Below are positions 9,501 through 16,981 of a stretch of 64,000 nucleotides of DNA, piece by piece (position 1 is the first letter of the stretch; each line of letters starts with the position of its first letter). Below the pieces are notes generated by a model, which did no database searches, was not told the origin of the DNA, and saw only the letters and a list, made by a program, of their open reading frames with translations. The stretch is from JADLHS01 sp964594985 (GTDB lineage Bacteria; Verrucomicrobiota; Verrucomicrobiia; Limisphaerales; JADLHS01), in NCBI GenBank assembly GCA_964594985.1, contig CAZQNQ010000004.1:186001-250000 (forward strand). Direction: 5' to 3'. Both the position numbers and the translations under genes were made by a program.

Positions 9501-10229
9501 GTTGGTGTTAATTCCGCTCCATGTGTGTATGGATGCAGGAATAACGGTCAACGGTCCATTGCCCGTGAGGTTGCCAGACCAGGTGCGATTGCCGCCAATG
9601 TTCTGCTCCGTGCCCCCACCCGCCATGACGTGGATGGGATTAGCGGCTGCACTGTTAATGCTGACCGTGCCGCCGTTCAGGGCATTGGTGATGGTGGGGC
9701 CGCTCGCATTTACCGAGACCGTGCCGGAATCAATCTGGATCGTGGCTGAACCCGTAGTTGCTGCCAGAGCCAAGGTGCCGGCGCCGGTCTTTTGTGCGCT
9801 GCTGGTACCGTTCAACGAACCCGAGAGAGTCAGGTTAGCGCCGAGATTCCATGTCTGTGCCGCACCAATGACCAAGGGACAAGCCAGAGTAAGCGGTTGC
9901 GACGCCAGACTTGTGTCGATACCTGATGCACCAAGCGTCAGGGTGTTTCCCGCACTGATCTGCACTGCCCCGCCAGGCGATTCTATCCGGATGCCTGCCC
10001 AGTTGGTATTGGCGCCAAGCAACGTCGTGTTGGCCGCGGTCACTGTGCCATCCCACACCGCCACGTCGCTTGATGTGGGTGGTGTCCCCACCACCCAGGC
10101 TGACCCCAGGTTCAAATTGTTTGCATTGTCCGCTTTAATTACGTCGCCAGCGGAAACATTCGTCGCGAACAGCAGCGAGACGCTCACGGCAGATAGCGTG
10201 ATGAGTGTCTTCAGGTTGATTTTCTTCAT
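6597..10229 (-). CDS. Autotransporter-associated beta-strand repeat exoprotein
   Basis: 1,210 residues from ATG 10229, which puts a good signal peptide first (MKKINLKTLITLSAVSVSLL, cleavage near VSAGD). ATG 10298 is in frame upstream. Most of the protein is beta-strand repeats of the autotransporter-associated type: KVGTGTLTLSGANTFSG, LTGANTYSGPTTITAGTL, KKGSGTLIVTNANSYSG, KEGAGTLTLSGTNEFTG. This predicts a long right-handed beta-helix. No outer-membrane autotransporter barrel is present. The last 65 residues (DLQWPADRIGWTLQTNS ... FYRLVYP) form a C-terminal module that recurs in other secreted proteins of this window. Role unknown; adhesin, surface scaffold or carrier of degradative enzymes are possible. 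A terminator follows. Confidence 0.88.
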   Translation of the reverse strand: MKKINLKTLITLSAVSVSLLFATNVSAGDVIKADNANNLNLGSAWVVGTPPTSSDVAVWDGTVTAANTTLLGANTNWAGIRIESPGGAVQISAGNTLTLGASGIDTSLASQPLTLACPLVIGAAQTWNLGANLTLSGSLNGTSSAQKTGAGTLALAATTGSATIQIDSGTVSVNASGPTITNALNGGTVSINSAAANPIHVMAGGGTEQNIGGNRTWSGNLTGNGPLTVIPASIHTWSGINTNYTGTMTINLNGAGSVRLSSTNSVGPATSYILNGIMNGNQTGIFNLGSLAGSGSLGVAGNIPTWSIGALNADSDFSGVISGVSLVRKVGTGTLTLSGANTFSGATTISNGVLQIGNGGSTGKFGTGVVTNEARLVFNYGDVLVTPNAIHGTGSVTNVGFGKVSLTGANTYSGPTTITAGTLAFGSASLATGNVTVGNSAGVGAVVTSSGATLTQGNLSIGSGCSYEFDLGTFGNHPGTVVSNIGTITLNGNVTVNLAGTNFSNGTITLLRYATRAGSGNFVLGTLPANVNLVSFNDDTVNKRVTLTITAGVIVDNTFKWLGGAAGDWDIDNLANQIWRVVGTAQITNYTEGAAVLFDDTATGTTNVNLTTFVNPSAVTVNNTNKTFTLGGIGGITGATGLTKKGSGTLIVTNANSYSGVTAIEAGTIRVEGETGALGAGGVTNNGVFVLDRTQATNALPNTLLFSGQITGTGALRILGVDSTNSIVQLLVGTSDGNPYTGGTLISNSFVRLTASPSTDATRSAAKSTGIGSGQITFLGDSILQLHDYGIGNNDAQSGTFSAPLNVPAGQVGTFRTAGRMTVSSTLTGSGTFNLAVSYIRDSISGDFSAFTGQVNVTPSPNATGNEYQIANAAGLPAAKLHLAPGVAMGGVGTSFPNNSAIPVGELSGDVGSSITNVGGAPRSIIFRVGGLNTSSTFAGNFGGSHGLIKEGAGTLTLSGTNEFTGSTTISNGVLALVGDAELTNSSSIRIAAPGILAGALNMGGIAQSVVGNGTIRGSLNVGSLGTVTPGFGVGTLTVTNTTTLGGATTMELNRGSAPNSDRIVSPAITAGGTLTVTNIGSGLQAGDTFQLFSTAVSGSFAAVNLPTTDTVNQVAYTWNNKLAVDGTIVVLTATPTVNTTPTNITFTATGNTIDLQWPADRIGWTLQTNSVGVAVANAWFAHPGSAATNRVIITIDPTKANVFYRLVYP

Positions 10230-10391
10230 AGGCAGGCTTCGGAGGTTGGGTTTTTTTATTTGGGTTATCATGGCGGTTCTCGGAGCAGATGTTTTCATGG
10301 TTGCGGACGGAATGTATTGCTGATTGAAAATCATCGGCTCGCGGTTAAAACGTTGGTGATGGCGGTATGTTAAACTCTTTCAAAATCCTTA

Positions 10392-11162
10392 CTATCGCGA
10401 GTAATGGTTAAGCCAGCCCCCTCCAGTCACTAGTTCTAGTGATGCCATGAAGAACAGCAACAGGAAGGTGTTGCGAAGAAATAAACCGACCGGACGCAGA
10501 GTTTGCGGGTTGAGCCACCTTGCGATGGGATTGATCCCGGCCAGATGCTTGACCACGGCTGCGGTGCGGGAGCGGACGTGCAACTTCTTGTAGATGTGCC
10601 GGGTGTGCGTATGCACGGTGTCGTAGCTGATCCCCATCTTCTCAGCGATTTCCTTGTATCGAAATCCGTGTGCCAGATAGTCCAACACCTCCACTTCACG
10701 GAGCGAAAGACTGGCGACCTCTAATGCCTCCGTCGGCATCGGCTGCTGGAACAAATGCACAATTTTACGCGCGATGAAGCCATCGATCGGTGAACCACCA
10801 GCGTTGGCTTCTTTGATGGCCGCGAGCAATTCCTCCGGTTGGGCAGACTTAAGCATATAACCCGTCGCACCAGCCGCCAGTGCATTGAAGATATGCTCAG
10901 TATTTTGATACACGGTGAGCATAACGATTTGCGTGCCGGGCAATTGCGGTTTAAGACGGCATACGCACTCCACACCGTTGATGCCGGGTAAATTGATGTC
11001 CATCAGCACCACATCCGGCTGAAGTTTGGGAATTTCCTCCAAAGCTTCCTCCGCGTTGCCATGCTGGCTGACGCAGCAAATACCCGATTTGCCATCAACC
11101 AGTCTGGCTAGGATACTGCGCACCTTCGGATCATCTTCTACAATGGAGATGGCAATGCTCAT
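10392..11162 (-). CDS. NarL/FixJ-type response regulator with hydrophobic C-terminal tail
   Basis: 256 residues. The receiver domain (1-120) has the acidic pair Glu9-Asp10-Asp11, the phosphoacceptor Asp55 in VLMDINLPG and Lys105. A LuxR/GerE-type helix-turn-helix follows at about 150-210 (LSLREVEVLDYLAHGFRYKE, then DTVHTHTRHIYKKLHVRSRT). It is clearly paralogous to the regulator at 14935-15588. After the DNA-binding domain there are about 45 extra residues with a strongly hydrophobic stretch (NTFLLLFFMASLELV) that the paralogue lacks; this could be a membrane tether or a read-through extension. It has no kinase of its own on the same strand and faces away from the propeller sensor kinase at 11.8 kb, which could phosphorylate it. 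Confidence 0.9.
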   Translation of the reverse strand: MSIAISIVEDDPKVRSILARLVDGKSGICCVSQHGNAEEALEEIPKLQPDVVLMDINLPGINGVECVCRLKPQLPGTQIVMLTVYQNTEHIFNALAAGATGYMLKSAQPEELLAAIKEANAGGSPIDGFIARKIVHLFQQPMPTEALEVASLSLREVEVLDYLAHGFRYKEIAEKMGISYDTVHTHTRHIYKKLHVRSRTAAVVKHLAGINPIARWLNPQTLRPVGLFLRNTFLLLFFMASLELVTGGGWLNHYSR

Positions 11163-11204
11163 GCGGTGGTTATCTATTTCTAATTAGGCCGTGACCCGCC
11201 TCCG

Positions 11205-11672
11205 TTAGCTCAATGAGGTTATCGCCAGGTTTAATCGTCTGGTTTGTGGCGCTTCACCACCGCAATGACGATTCTTGGTTGCCATCAGCCGATGCGTTCG
11301 CTGGTATTTTTTGGGCGCCACCTTTGTCATCCGGGTGAAGGCGACCCAAAAGGTGTTCGTACTCCGAAAACCGCATCGGAGAGCAATATCTTTTAAACTC
11401 ATGTCCTGTTCCGTAAGCAGCTGTTTTGCGTATTTGATGCGCATGTTTCTCAAATAGACGCCGGGGCAACAGCCAACGCTCTTGCAAAACGCTTTGTGGA
11501 AGCCCCGCCGCGACAGATTCGAAAGCTCCACCAGATCTTTAATTTGAATCGGCTTGGAAAATTTTTTGGCCATTAATCTCAAGCTGCGGTTCACAGCCTC
11601 ATGATCTGTCACAGCCTCAGAACTTGGATTGTTTTGGGGGCGCGATGAATCGGCGTTGGTGATCATTCCCAA
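11205..11672 (-). CDS. AraC/XylS-family transcriptional regulator, DNA-binding domain only
   Basis: 155 residues containing just the two helix-turn-helix units of the AraC family (about 42-125): IQIKDLVELSNLSRRGFHKA for the first, and MSLKDIALRCGFRSTNTFW plus TKVAPKKYQR for the second. There is no N-terminal sensor domain; the first 40 residues are low complexity and polar. Such stand-alone forms resemble the C-terminal half of XylR-type regulators in Verrucomicrobia. It lies upstream of the NarL-type gene on the same strand (42-base gap) and diverges from the sensor kinase gene. Target genes are not evident; the nearby exoprotein and pectin genes are an inference only. Confidence 0.82.
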   Translation of the reverse strand: MGMITNADSSRPQNNPSSEAVTDHEAVNRSLRLMAKKFSKPIQIKDLVELSNLSRRGFHKAFCKSVGCCPGVYLRNMRIKYAKQLLTEQDMSLKDIALRCGFRSTNTFWVAFTRMTKVAPKKYQRTHRLMATKNRHCGGEAPQTRRLNLAITSLS

Positions 11673-11798
11673 ACTCTAACGGAAGCGTTGCTGCTGCCTA
11701 TCGCGAGTGGTGGCTATGTCCAGCGGCGCCATCACTAGAATTGCTGATGCCCGCAATCATGGCTTGTATTTTGAAATAATGCGGGATAATGCGTCTTT

Positions 11799-14700
11799 GT
11801 GAATCCGTTGCGCGCCATCCTGGTTTCCGCGTTGGTCCTGACGGGCATCGCCATTTTGCCGGCGCCAGCGGTGGAGCCGTCCGATTACCTGATGAATTTG
11901 TGGACGAGCGATGAGAATTTGCCCGACACCTCGGTCACGTCGGTCGCCCAAACCCCCGATGGTTATCTGTGGATCGGCACTTACAACGGTCTTGCCCGGT
12001 TCGACGGCGTCCGGTTTACTCATCTTGACCCACTGAATACCCCGGCGCTCAAACACGCGCGCGTGCATCGTTTGTTCACCGATCCGAACGGCATCCTTTG
12101 GATCAGCACCTATGACGGGTCGCTGACCTCCTTTCGCGATGGCGTGTTCACGCACGAATGGCAAGGAGCGAGGATCGAACAGCTCTTCTCCGTGTCAAAC
12201 CGGCTATACTTTGCAAGCCTTGCCCGCAGCATTGTGACGCGCACCGCCACTGTCACCGGCTCAAATCAATGGCAGTCCATCACCCTCGACCCGCGATGGG
12301 GGGCGCGTTATTTTTGCCAGGATGCCGGTGGCACTCTCTGGGGCTTGCTGGAGAATGGACGCCTTGAGCGCATTGTCGGCACCAACGTCGTGCCGCTTTC
12401 TGATGATGCCGGACTCGTTGGCGAAAAAATTAACTGTCTCGCCGCCGACCTGACCGGTCGCGTCTGGGTGGGAAGCGACAAAGGAATTCTCCGCTGGGAC
12501 GGCGAACGGTTTTTGAACGAAACTCCGACCAACAGCGAACCGGCCGTCGCGGTCAATTTCCTTTTTTGCACGACCAGCAATGGTGTGTGGGCCATCGCCG
12601 GCAATTCCGTCCGCCTCGCCGTAAACAGGCAATGGATAGCCGGCACAGATTCGTGGAGTGATTTGGCCAAATCAAATCTGTTTTACATCCGTGCCTATGA
12701 GGAATCCAATGGCAACGTGTGGTTTCGCCAAAACGGGGGCGGTTTGTTTTGTGCCGATGCGAACGGCGACTTTTCCCGCTTTCATTCTGCGAACGGCCTG
12801 CCTAACAACCGCGTCAGCTGCTGGTTCGAGGACCGTGAAGGCAATTTGTGGGTGGGCCTGGAATACGGCGGTTTATTATGCCTGCGCCAAAGGCAGTTCA
12901 AAATCGTCGGCGATGACAGCCTGAAAAACATTCCAGTCACGACAATCTGCGAGGGCTGTCAGGATGACATCTGGTTTGGCACCATTGACCGCGGCCTGAA
13001 CCGCTGGCGCAACGGAAAAGTGGAGGCTTTTAATCTTCCCGTTGGCGCGAAGCGAAACAGTATTTTTTCTGCCTGTCCCGATGCCCAAGGCCGTGTCTGG
13101 TTAAGCGCGGATCTCGAAGATTTGTATGTCTTTGAAAACGACCAAATCCGGCGCAGTTCTGCAACCAATCACCGCATCAAAACCATCTTGGTCGACCAAC
13201 AAGACCAGATCTGGCTGGGACGGCAAGGTCAGTTGATTTGTATCACCAATGAAAATGCAATGCCCCTTGGTCTGAAAAAGGGGGACTCACCGCCAGATGT
13301 CCGCGCGATGACGGAAGACCGTCACGGGAACATCTGGTTCGGCACTGCCACCGGTCTGCTTTACCAATTTGCCGACGGAATGTTTACCGCCTTCAAGCCG
13401 GAAGACAGCCCCATAAACCAAGCTATCTGGTCGTTGCTGCCGGATGACGACGGATCGGTTTGGGCGGGAACATTTCGTGGCGGATTGCTGCGTTTCAAAG
13501 ACCGCCGGTTCACCCGCTACAAGACCAGCGATGGACTCCCCAGCGACGTGATCAGCCAGATCCTCGACGACGGCCTCGGAAGGTTGTGGTTTGGGTCGCA
13601 CAAGGGAATATTTTATGTGCCCAAGGCATCTTTCGCCGCTATGGATCGCGGTGAAATCCAATCCTTGCCCTGCGTCAGTTATGGATTGCTCGATGGACTG
13701 CCGACCCTGCAGTGTTTTGGCGGTTTCCAGCCAGCCGCCTGCCGCAGCCGCGACGGGCGGCTTTGGTTTGCCACGGTCAAAGGCCTGGTGGTGGTGGATC
13801 CGCGAAAAGTGCAGATGAACCAGTTGCCGCCTCCCGTGGTCATCGAGAATTTTTCGGCCGATGGGAAAAAATACGACACCACGAGTGCTATTAAGATTCC
13901 ACCCGGGCGCCATCGGCTGGAATTTCGCTTCACCGCCTTGAGTTTCTCCCAGCCGGACAAAGTAAAATTCTGTTACCGGCTCAAGGGTTTTGATAACAGC
14001 TGGAGCGAGGCGAACACCTTGCGCAGCGCCACTTTCGGGCCGTTGCCACCGGGTGATTATCAATTTGAAGTCATCGCCTGTAATAATGACGGGGTGTGGA
14101 ATAAAACGGGGGCCACCCTGACCCTGACCCAACAACCTTTTTACTGGCAAACTTGGTGGTTTGAGTTTGCTTGCATCGCCACCGGCATATTGACGGTGGC
14201 CGGAGTCGTCAGTTATGCGCTAACCCGGCGACTGCATCGGAAACTGGAACGCCTCCGCCAGCAGCACGCCATTGAGCACGAGCGCGAGCGGATTGCCAAG
14301 GACATCCACGATGATTTGGGCGCCGGTCTGACCCAAATCATGTTGCAAAGCTCGCTGGCCCGCCGGGCCCCACCGGACAAGTTGCAAACCGACTTGGTGC
14401 AGATTTCCGAAACCGCCCGGGACATGGTCAAAACCATGGATGAAATCGTTTGGGCGGTTGACCCGGAGAACGACTCGCTTGAGAGTTTGGCGTCTTACGT
14501 TGGCAAGTATGCCCAAGATTATTTGACGGCTGCGAGCTTGTGGTGCCAGCTCGATTTGCCTACCGAATTGCCTGACATCGTCATGTCAGCCGAAGTTCGT
14601 CACCATGTATTCCTTGCGATCAAGGAAACCCTTAATAATGTGGTGAAACATGCCAAGGCAACCGACGTGTTGTTTCAACTGCAACTGAAGAATGGCGTGA

Positions 14701-14942
14701 TTGCGTTCATCATCAAGGATAATGGTGTTGGATTCGTCCCAGGCGGGACCTCGTCTGGCAACGGCGCCAGCCAGTCTCCATTACGGATCGCCTCCGGCCA
14801 TGGTTTGCGCCATTTGCCACGCCGCCTTGAAGCCATCGGCGGCACCTATGTTGTCAGCAGTGAACCCGGGCGTGGAACTTCAGTGGAAATCCACATTCCC
14901 ATCCGCAAGCCGACCGCAACCAATCTCAAACCCCATGAGTAA
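11799..14942 (+). CDS. Sensor histidine kinase with periplasmic two-component-regulator propeller
   Basis: 1,047 residues, GTG start. After a signal peptide (1-24) come repeated two-component-regulator propeller strands (GYLWIGTYNGLARFDG, GNLWVGLEYGGL, GNIWFGTATGLLYQF, GRLWFGSHKGIFYV), a Y_Y_Y domain (about 700-771; FCYRLKGFDNSW), one membrane helix (about 786-808), a HisKA_3 dimerisation domain with His in ERIAKDIHDDLGAGL (about residue 836) and a HATPase_c domain ending near GTSVEIHIP. This is the layout of polysaccharide-sensing kinases in Bacteroidetes and Verrucomicrobia, where the propeller senses oligosaccharides in the periplasm; no receiver is fused here. It overlaps its cognate regulator by 8 bases (ATGAGTAA). 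The ligand is unknown, though pectin genes occur in the window. Confidence 0.93.
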   Translation: MNPLRAILVSALVLTGIAILPAPAVEPSDYLMNLWTSDENLPDTSVTSVAQTPDGYLWIGTYNGLARFDGVRFTHLDPLNTPALKHARVHRLFTDPNGILWISTYDGSLTSFRDGVFTHEWQGARIEQLFSVSNRLYFASLARSIVTRTATVTGSNQWQSITLDPRWGARYFCQDAGGTLWGLLENGRLERIVGTNVVPLSDDAGLVGEKINCLAADLTGRVWVGSDKGILRWDGERFLNETPTNSEPAVAVNFLFCTTSNGVWAIAGNSVRLAVNRQWIAGTDSWSDLAKSNLFYIRAYEESNGNVWFRQNGGGLFCADANGDFSRFHSANGLPNNRVSCWFEDREGNLWVGLEYGGLLCLRQRQFKIVGDDSLKNIPVTTICEGCQDDIWFGTIDRGLNRWRNGKVEAFNLPVGAKRNSIFSACPDAQGRVWLSADLEDLYVFENDQIRRSSATNHRIKTILVDQQDQIWLGRQGQLICITNENAMPLGLKKGDSPPDVRAMTEDRHGNIWFGTATGLLYQFADGMFTAFKPEDSPINQAIWSLLPDDDGSVWAGTFRGGLLRFKDRRFTRYKTSDGLPSDVISQILDDGLGRLWFGSHKGIFYVPKASFAAMDRGEIQSLPCVSYGLLDGLPTLQCFGGFQPAACRSRDGRLWFATVKGLVVVDPRKVQMNQLPPPVVIENFSADGKKYDTTSAIKIPPGRHRLEFRFTALSFSQPDKVKFCYRLKGFDNSWSEANTLRSATFGPLPPGDYQFEVIACNNDGVWNKTGATLTLTQQPFYWQTWWFEFACIATGILTVAGVVSYALTRRLHRKLERLRQQHAIEHERERIAKDIHDDLGAGLTQIMLQSSLARRAPPDKLQTDLVQISETARDMVKTMDEIVWAVDPENDSLESLASYVGKYAQDYLTAASLWCQLDLPTELPDIVMSAEVRHHVFLAIKETLNNVVKHAKATDVLFQLQLKNGVIAFIIKDNGVGFVPGGTSSGNGASQSPLRIASGHGLRHLPRRLEAIGGTYVVSSEPGRGTSVEIHIPIRKPTATNLKPHE

Positions 14943-15588
14943 ACCGGACAACAACATTACGATCTCAATCGTTGAAGATGATGTCAAAGTACGCGGCAGC
15001 TTGGCGCGGCTGGTGGATTCAACCGCCGGCTTCACCTGTGTCAGCCAGCATCCCGACGCGGAAAATGCCCTGAAGGAAATTCCCATCATCCAACCCAAGG
15101 TGGTGCTCATGGACATTAACCTGCCCGGCATGAATGGTGTGGAGTGCGTTCGCAAACTCAAGGAACAGATGCCTGCGATTCAGGTCATCATGTTGACCGT
15201 ATATGAAAACACCACCATTATTTTCAATGCCCTATCCTCAGGTGCCAGCGGCTATCTGTTGAAGCAGAGCACTCCCGAACAGATCATTGAAGCCATCCGT
15301 GACGTCAATACCGGGGGCTCACCCATGTCGAGTCATATCGCCCGCAAAGTGGTGGCCTCGTTTCAGAGGATCTCCGAACCCACCAAGGAATATGAGAAAC
15401 TGACGCTCCGTGAACAGGAGGTTCTTGATTTGCTGGCCAAAGGCCACTCTTATCAGAAGATTGCCGATGCCCTGAACATCAGCTATGCCACCGTTAACAC
15501 CCACATCCGGCATATCTACGAAAAACTCCATGTCCAGTCCCGAACCCAAGCGGTGACGATTCATTTGCGGCGTATAGACCGGTCGTGA
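14935..15588 (+). CDS. NarL/FixJ-type response regulator paired with the propeller kinase
   Basis: 217 residues from the ATG that overlaps the kinase stop, so translation is coupled. Receiver: acidic residues in SIVEDD, phosphoacceptor Asp60 in VLMDINLPGMNG, and the Lys in GYLLKQ. LuxR-type helix-turn-helix near the C-terminus: LTLREQEVLDLLAKGHSYQK and ATVNTHIRHIYEKLHVQSRT. HisKA_3 kinases such as the one upstream normally pair with this type of regulator. The protein is about 50% identical by eye to the minus-strand regulator at 10.4-11.2 kb but ends cleanly after the DNA-binding domain. Targets unknown. Confidence 0.93.
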   Translation: MSKPDNNITISIVEDDVKVRGSLARLVDSTAGFTCVSQHPDAENALKEIPIIQPKVVLMDINLPGMNGVECVRKLKEQMPAIQVIMLTVYENTTIIFNALSSGASGYLLKQSTPEQIIEAIRDVNTGGSPMSSHIARKVVASFQRISEPTKEYEKLTLREQEVLDLLAKGHSYQKIADALNISYATVNTHIRHIYEKLHVQSRTQAVTIHLRRIDRS

Positions 15589-15957
15589 ACATAAATCGAT
15601 TCACCTTGGCATGAGAATAGAATTAGTATTTCAAGGACAGCGGATGAATCCTTCCTCCTTTGACCGTGGTGGAATAACTGCCCACTGCGCGCCATCCTGC
15701 CAGCACCGTCCCTGCTTGGTTTCACCGGCGCACCGATTGATAGCGGCGAAACAACACGCCGTTACCATTCGGTCGCGTCCTTGGCACTGACGACACCGGC
15801 AAAAAGCGCGTGTTAAAGCGCTCATGGGGTCGTAGTGCTGGGAAAAGCAGCATGAATTACTCCGAAACCGAGGAACACAAAATCGAAACGCACAAGCTCC
15901 GTAATCTCCGCGACCACGAGTGCGTCCTGGTTCATTGTGAACGGGAATTTAAGCGCG
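15589..15957 (+). other. Intergenic stretch between regulator and Fur-family gene
   Basis: About 370 bases with no well supported gene. Only the weak 58-codon frame listed at 15852 starts here. No convincing hairpin terminator, repeat or mobile-element end was seen. Confidence 0.4.
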
Positions 15958-16028
15958 TCACTTTACCGCCGATTGAGCCGGACGGGAAAGTGGCGAGGTG
16001 GTTTCCATGGTGGCGGCGGCTGTTTTAG
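15852..16028 (+). CDS. Possible small protein, 58 residues, unsupported family
   Basis: The ATG at 15852 follows GGGAAAAGCAGC, a weak ribosome-binding site. The peptide is charged (MNYSETEEHKIETHKLRNLR) and ends FPWWRRLF. Its last 70 bases overlap the end of the convergent Fur-family gene. No homology is recognised; it may be chance. It is listed only because it has a plausible start and no better candidate occupies 15.6-15.96 kb. Confidence 0.2.
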   Translation: MNYSETEEHKIETHKLRNLRDHECVLVHCEREFKRVTLPPIEPDGKVARWFPWWRRLF

Positions 16029-16485
16029 AAAATGTCGGCATAGCATGTTTTGTCTGGCAGGCGGGGCAAAGACCAAAAAATATGAGTTCGTGCCGAAGTC
16101 GGGCGTAATTGTGAGACAAGGTCATTTCACGTTCCAAAGTTGCAAGGGATTCTGCAAGCGGCAGAGCGGAAATCGTTGCGCAAGTCTGACAAACCAGAAA
16201 GTGACTGTTCCCTCTCGGCGCATTAAGGATGAAGTATCTGATTTTGTTGGTGATGTTTACTTGTCGGATCACTTCACGTTCAGACAGCAACATCAAGTTG
16301 CGATAGACCGTGGATGTATTGCACGTTCCCCGGATGCCTTCCGCCTGTGTCACGACATCGAGATTAACCGGGATACGTTGTGCGGCCAGAAAGAACAGGA
16401 TTTTTCGACGAGCCGGCGTCAGGCGAATTTTCGCCAGAAGGCAGGCCTGTAACGCCCATGACATTTGTTGCTCAACATCTGTCAT
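15958..16485 (-). CDS. Fur-family transcriptional regulator
   Basis: 175 residues from ATG 16485 (MTDVEQQMSW); an upstream ATG at 16566 would overlap the previous gene by 95 bases. The N-terminal winged helix has the family pattern RLTPARRKILFFLAAQ, then TCNTSTVYRNLMLLSEREVI. The C-terminal half has HFLVCQTC and LCPACQTKH, two Cys-X2-Cys pairs that would bind structural zinc as in Fur, Zur and PerR. The usual His-rich sensing segment HDH is reduced to NSH, so the sensed metal cannot be assigned. It overlaps the end of the receiver gene by 14 bases and appears to be the last gene of the efflux operon, which may point to metal-linked control of that operon. Confidence 0.85.
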   Translation of the reverse strand: MTDVEQQMSWALQACLLAKIRLTPARRKILFFLAAQRIPVNLDVVTQAEGIRGTCNTSTVYRNLMLLSEREVIRQVNITNKIRYFILNAPRGNSHFLVCQTCATISALPLAESLATLEREMTLSHNYARLRHELIFFGLCPACQTKHAMPTFSKTAAATMETTSPLSRPAQSAVK

Positions 16486-16981
16486 TGGAGCGGTTCGTAC
16501 GTCCTTTGCGCACAGACACTGGATTAGTGGGGTGGGGTTTTGCTCGCCTTCGGCCTGCACTGCCAAGCAGTCTTTTTATTGCGCTTAATAGTTCTCGGAA
16601 GTCGAATGGCTTCCTGAAACATAACGTGTCAGCCAATCGTTCGTTGGTTTCCGACGAGAAGAATTTTGCCGATCCAGTCATGCCAATGATGGGCAGAGTC
16701 ATCCCAGCTTGGCGCATCTTCAAAATTAACTCCTCTCCGTTCAAAAAGATTAACTTCTCTCCAATCAAACACGGCATGTTGTTATCGGTCACGAGCAAGT
16801 CGAATGATTGTTTTTGCAAGGCTTCCCATGCTTCGACGCCATTTGCCACCGCTTCCACGCTATAACCGGCGCGCCGCAGAGCTTGGGAGCAAGTGCTTCG
16901 TACTATTACATCATCTTCCGCTAGTAGAATTCTTGCGAATGAACCGGAGCACTCAGGTAGATGAGCGGGTGATTCACTCAT
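16472..16981 (-). CDS. Single-domain response regulator (receiver only)
   Basis: 169 residues from the ATG that overlaps the stop of the permease gene (ATGAGTGA). Receiver features: LLAEDDVIVR with the acidic pair, phosphoacceptor Asp in LLVTDNNMP, the Thr in IIGMTGSA and Lys in FRKPFDFREL. Between the phosphoacceptor loop and the next helix there is an insertion of about 10 residues (LIGEKLIFLNGEE) not usual in receivers. A basic tail (GSAGRRRAKPHP) follows but no output domain. It is placed between an efflux pump and a Fur-type repressor without a kinase nearby; CheY-like signalling is inferred. Confidence 0.82.
   Translation of the reverse strand: MSESPAHLPECSGSFARILLAEDDVIVRSTCSQALRRAGYSVEAVANGVEAWEALQKQSFDLLVTDNNMPCLIGEKLIFLNGEELILKMRQAGMTLPIIGMTGSAKFFSSETNERLADTLCFRKPFDFRELLSAIKRLLGSAGRRRAKPHPTNPVSVRKGRTNRSNDRC

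Noticed and set aside
15631..15825. 64-codon minus-strand frame in the 15.6-15.8 kb gap
   Set aside because: Cys/Arg-rich, no start signal and no family; probably chance.
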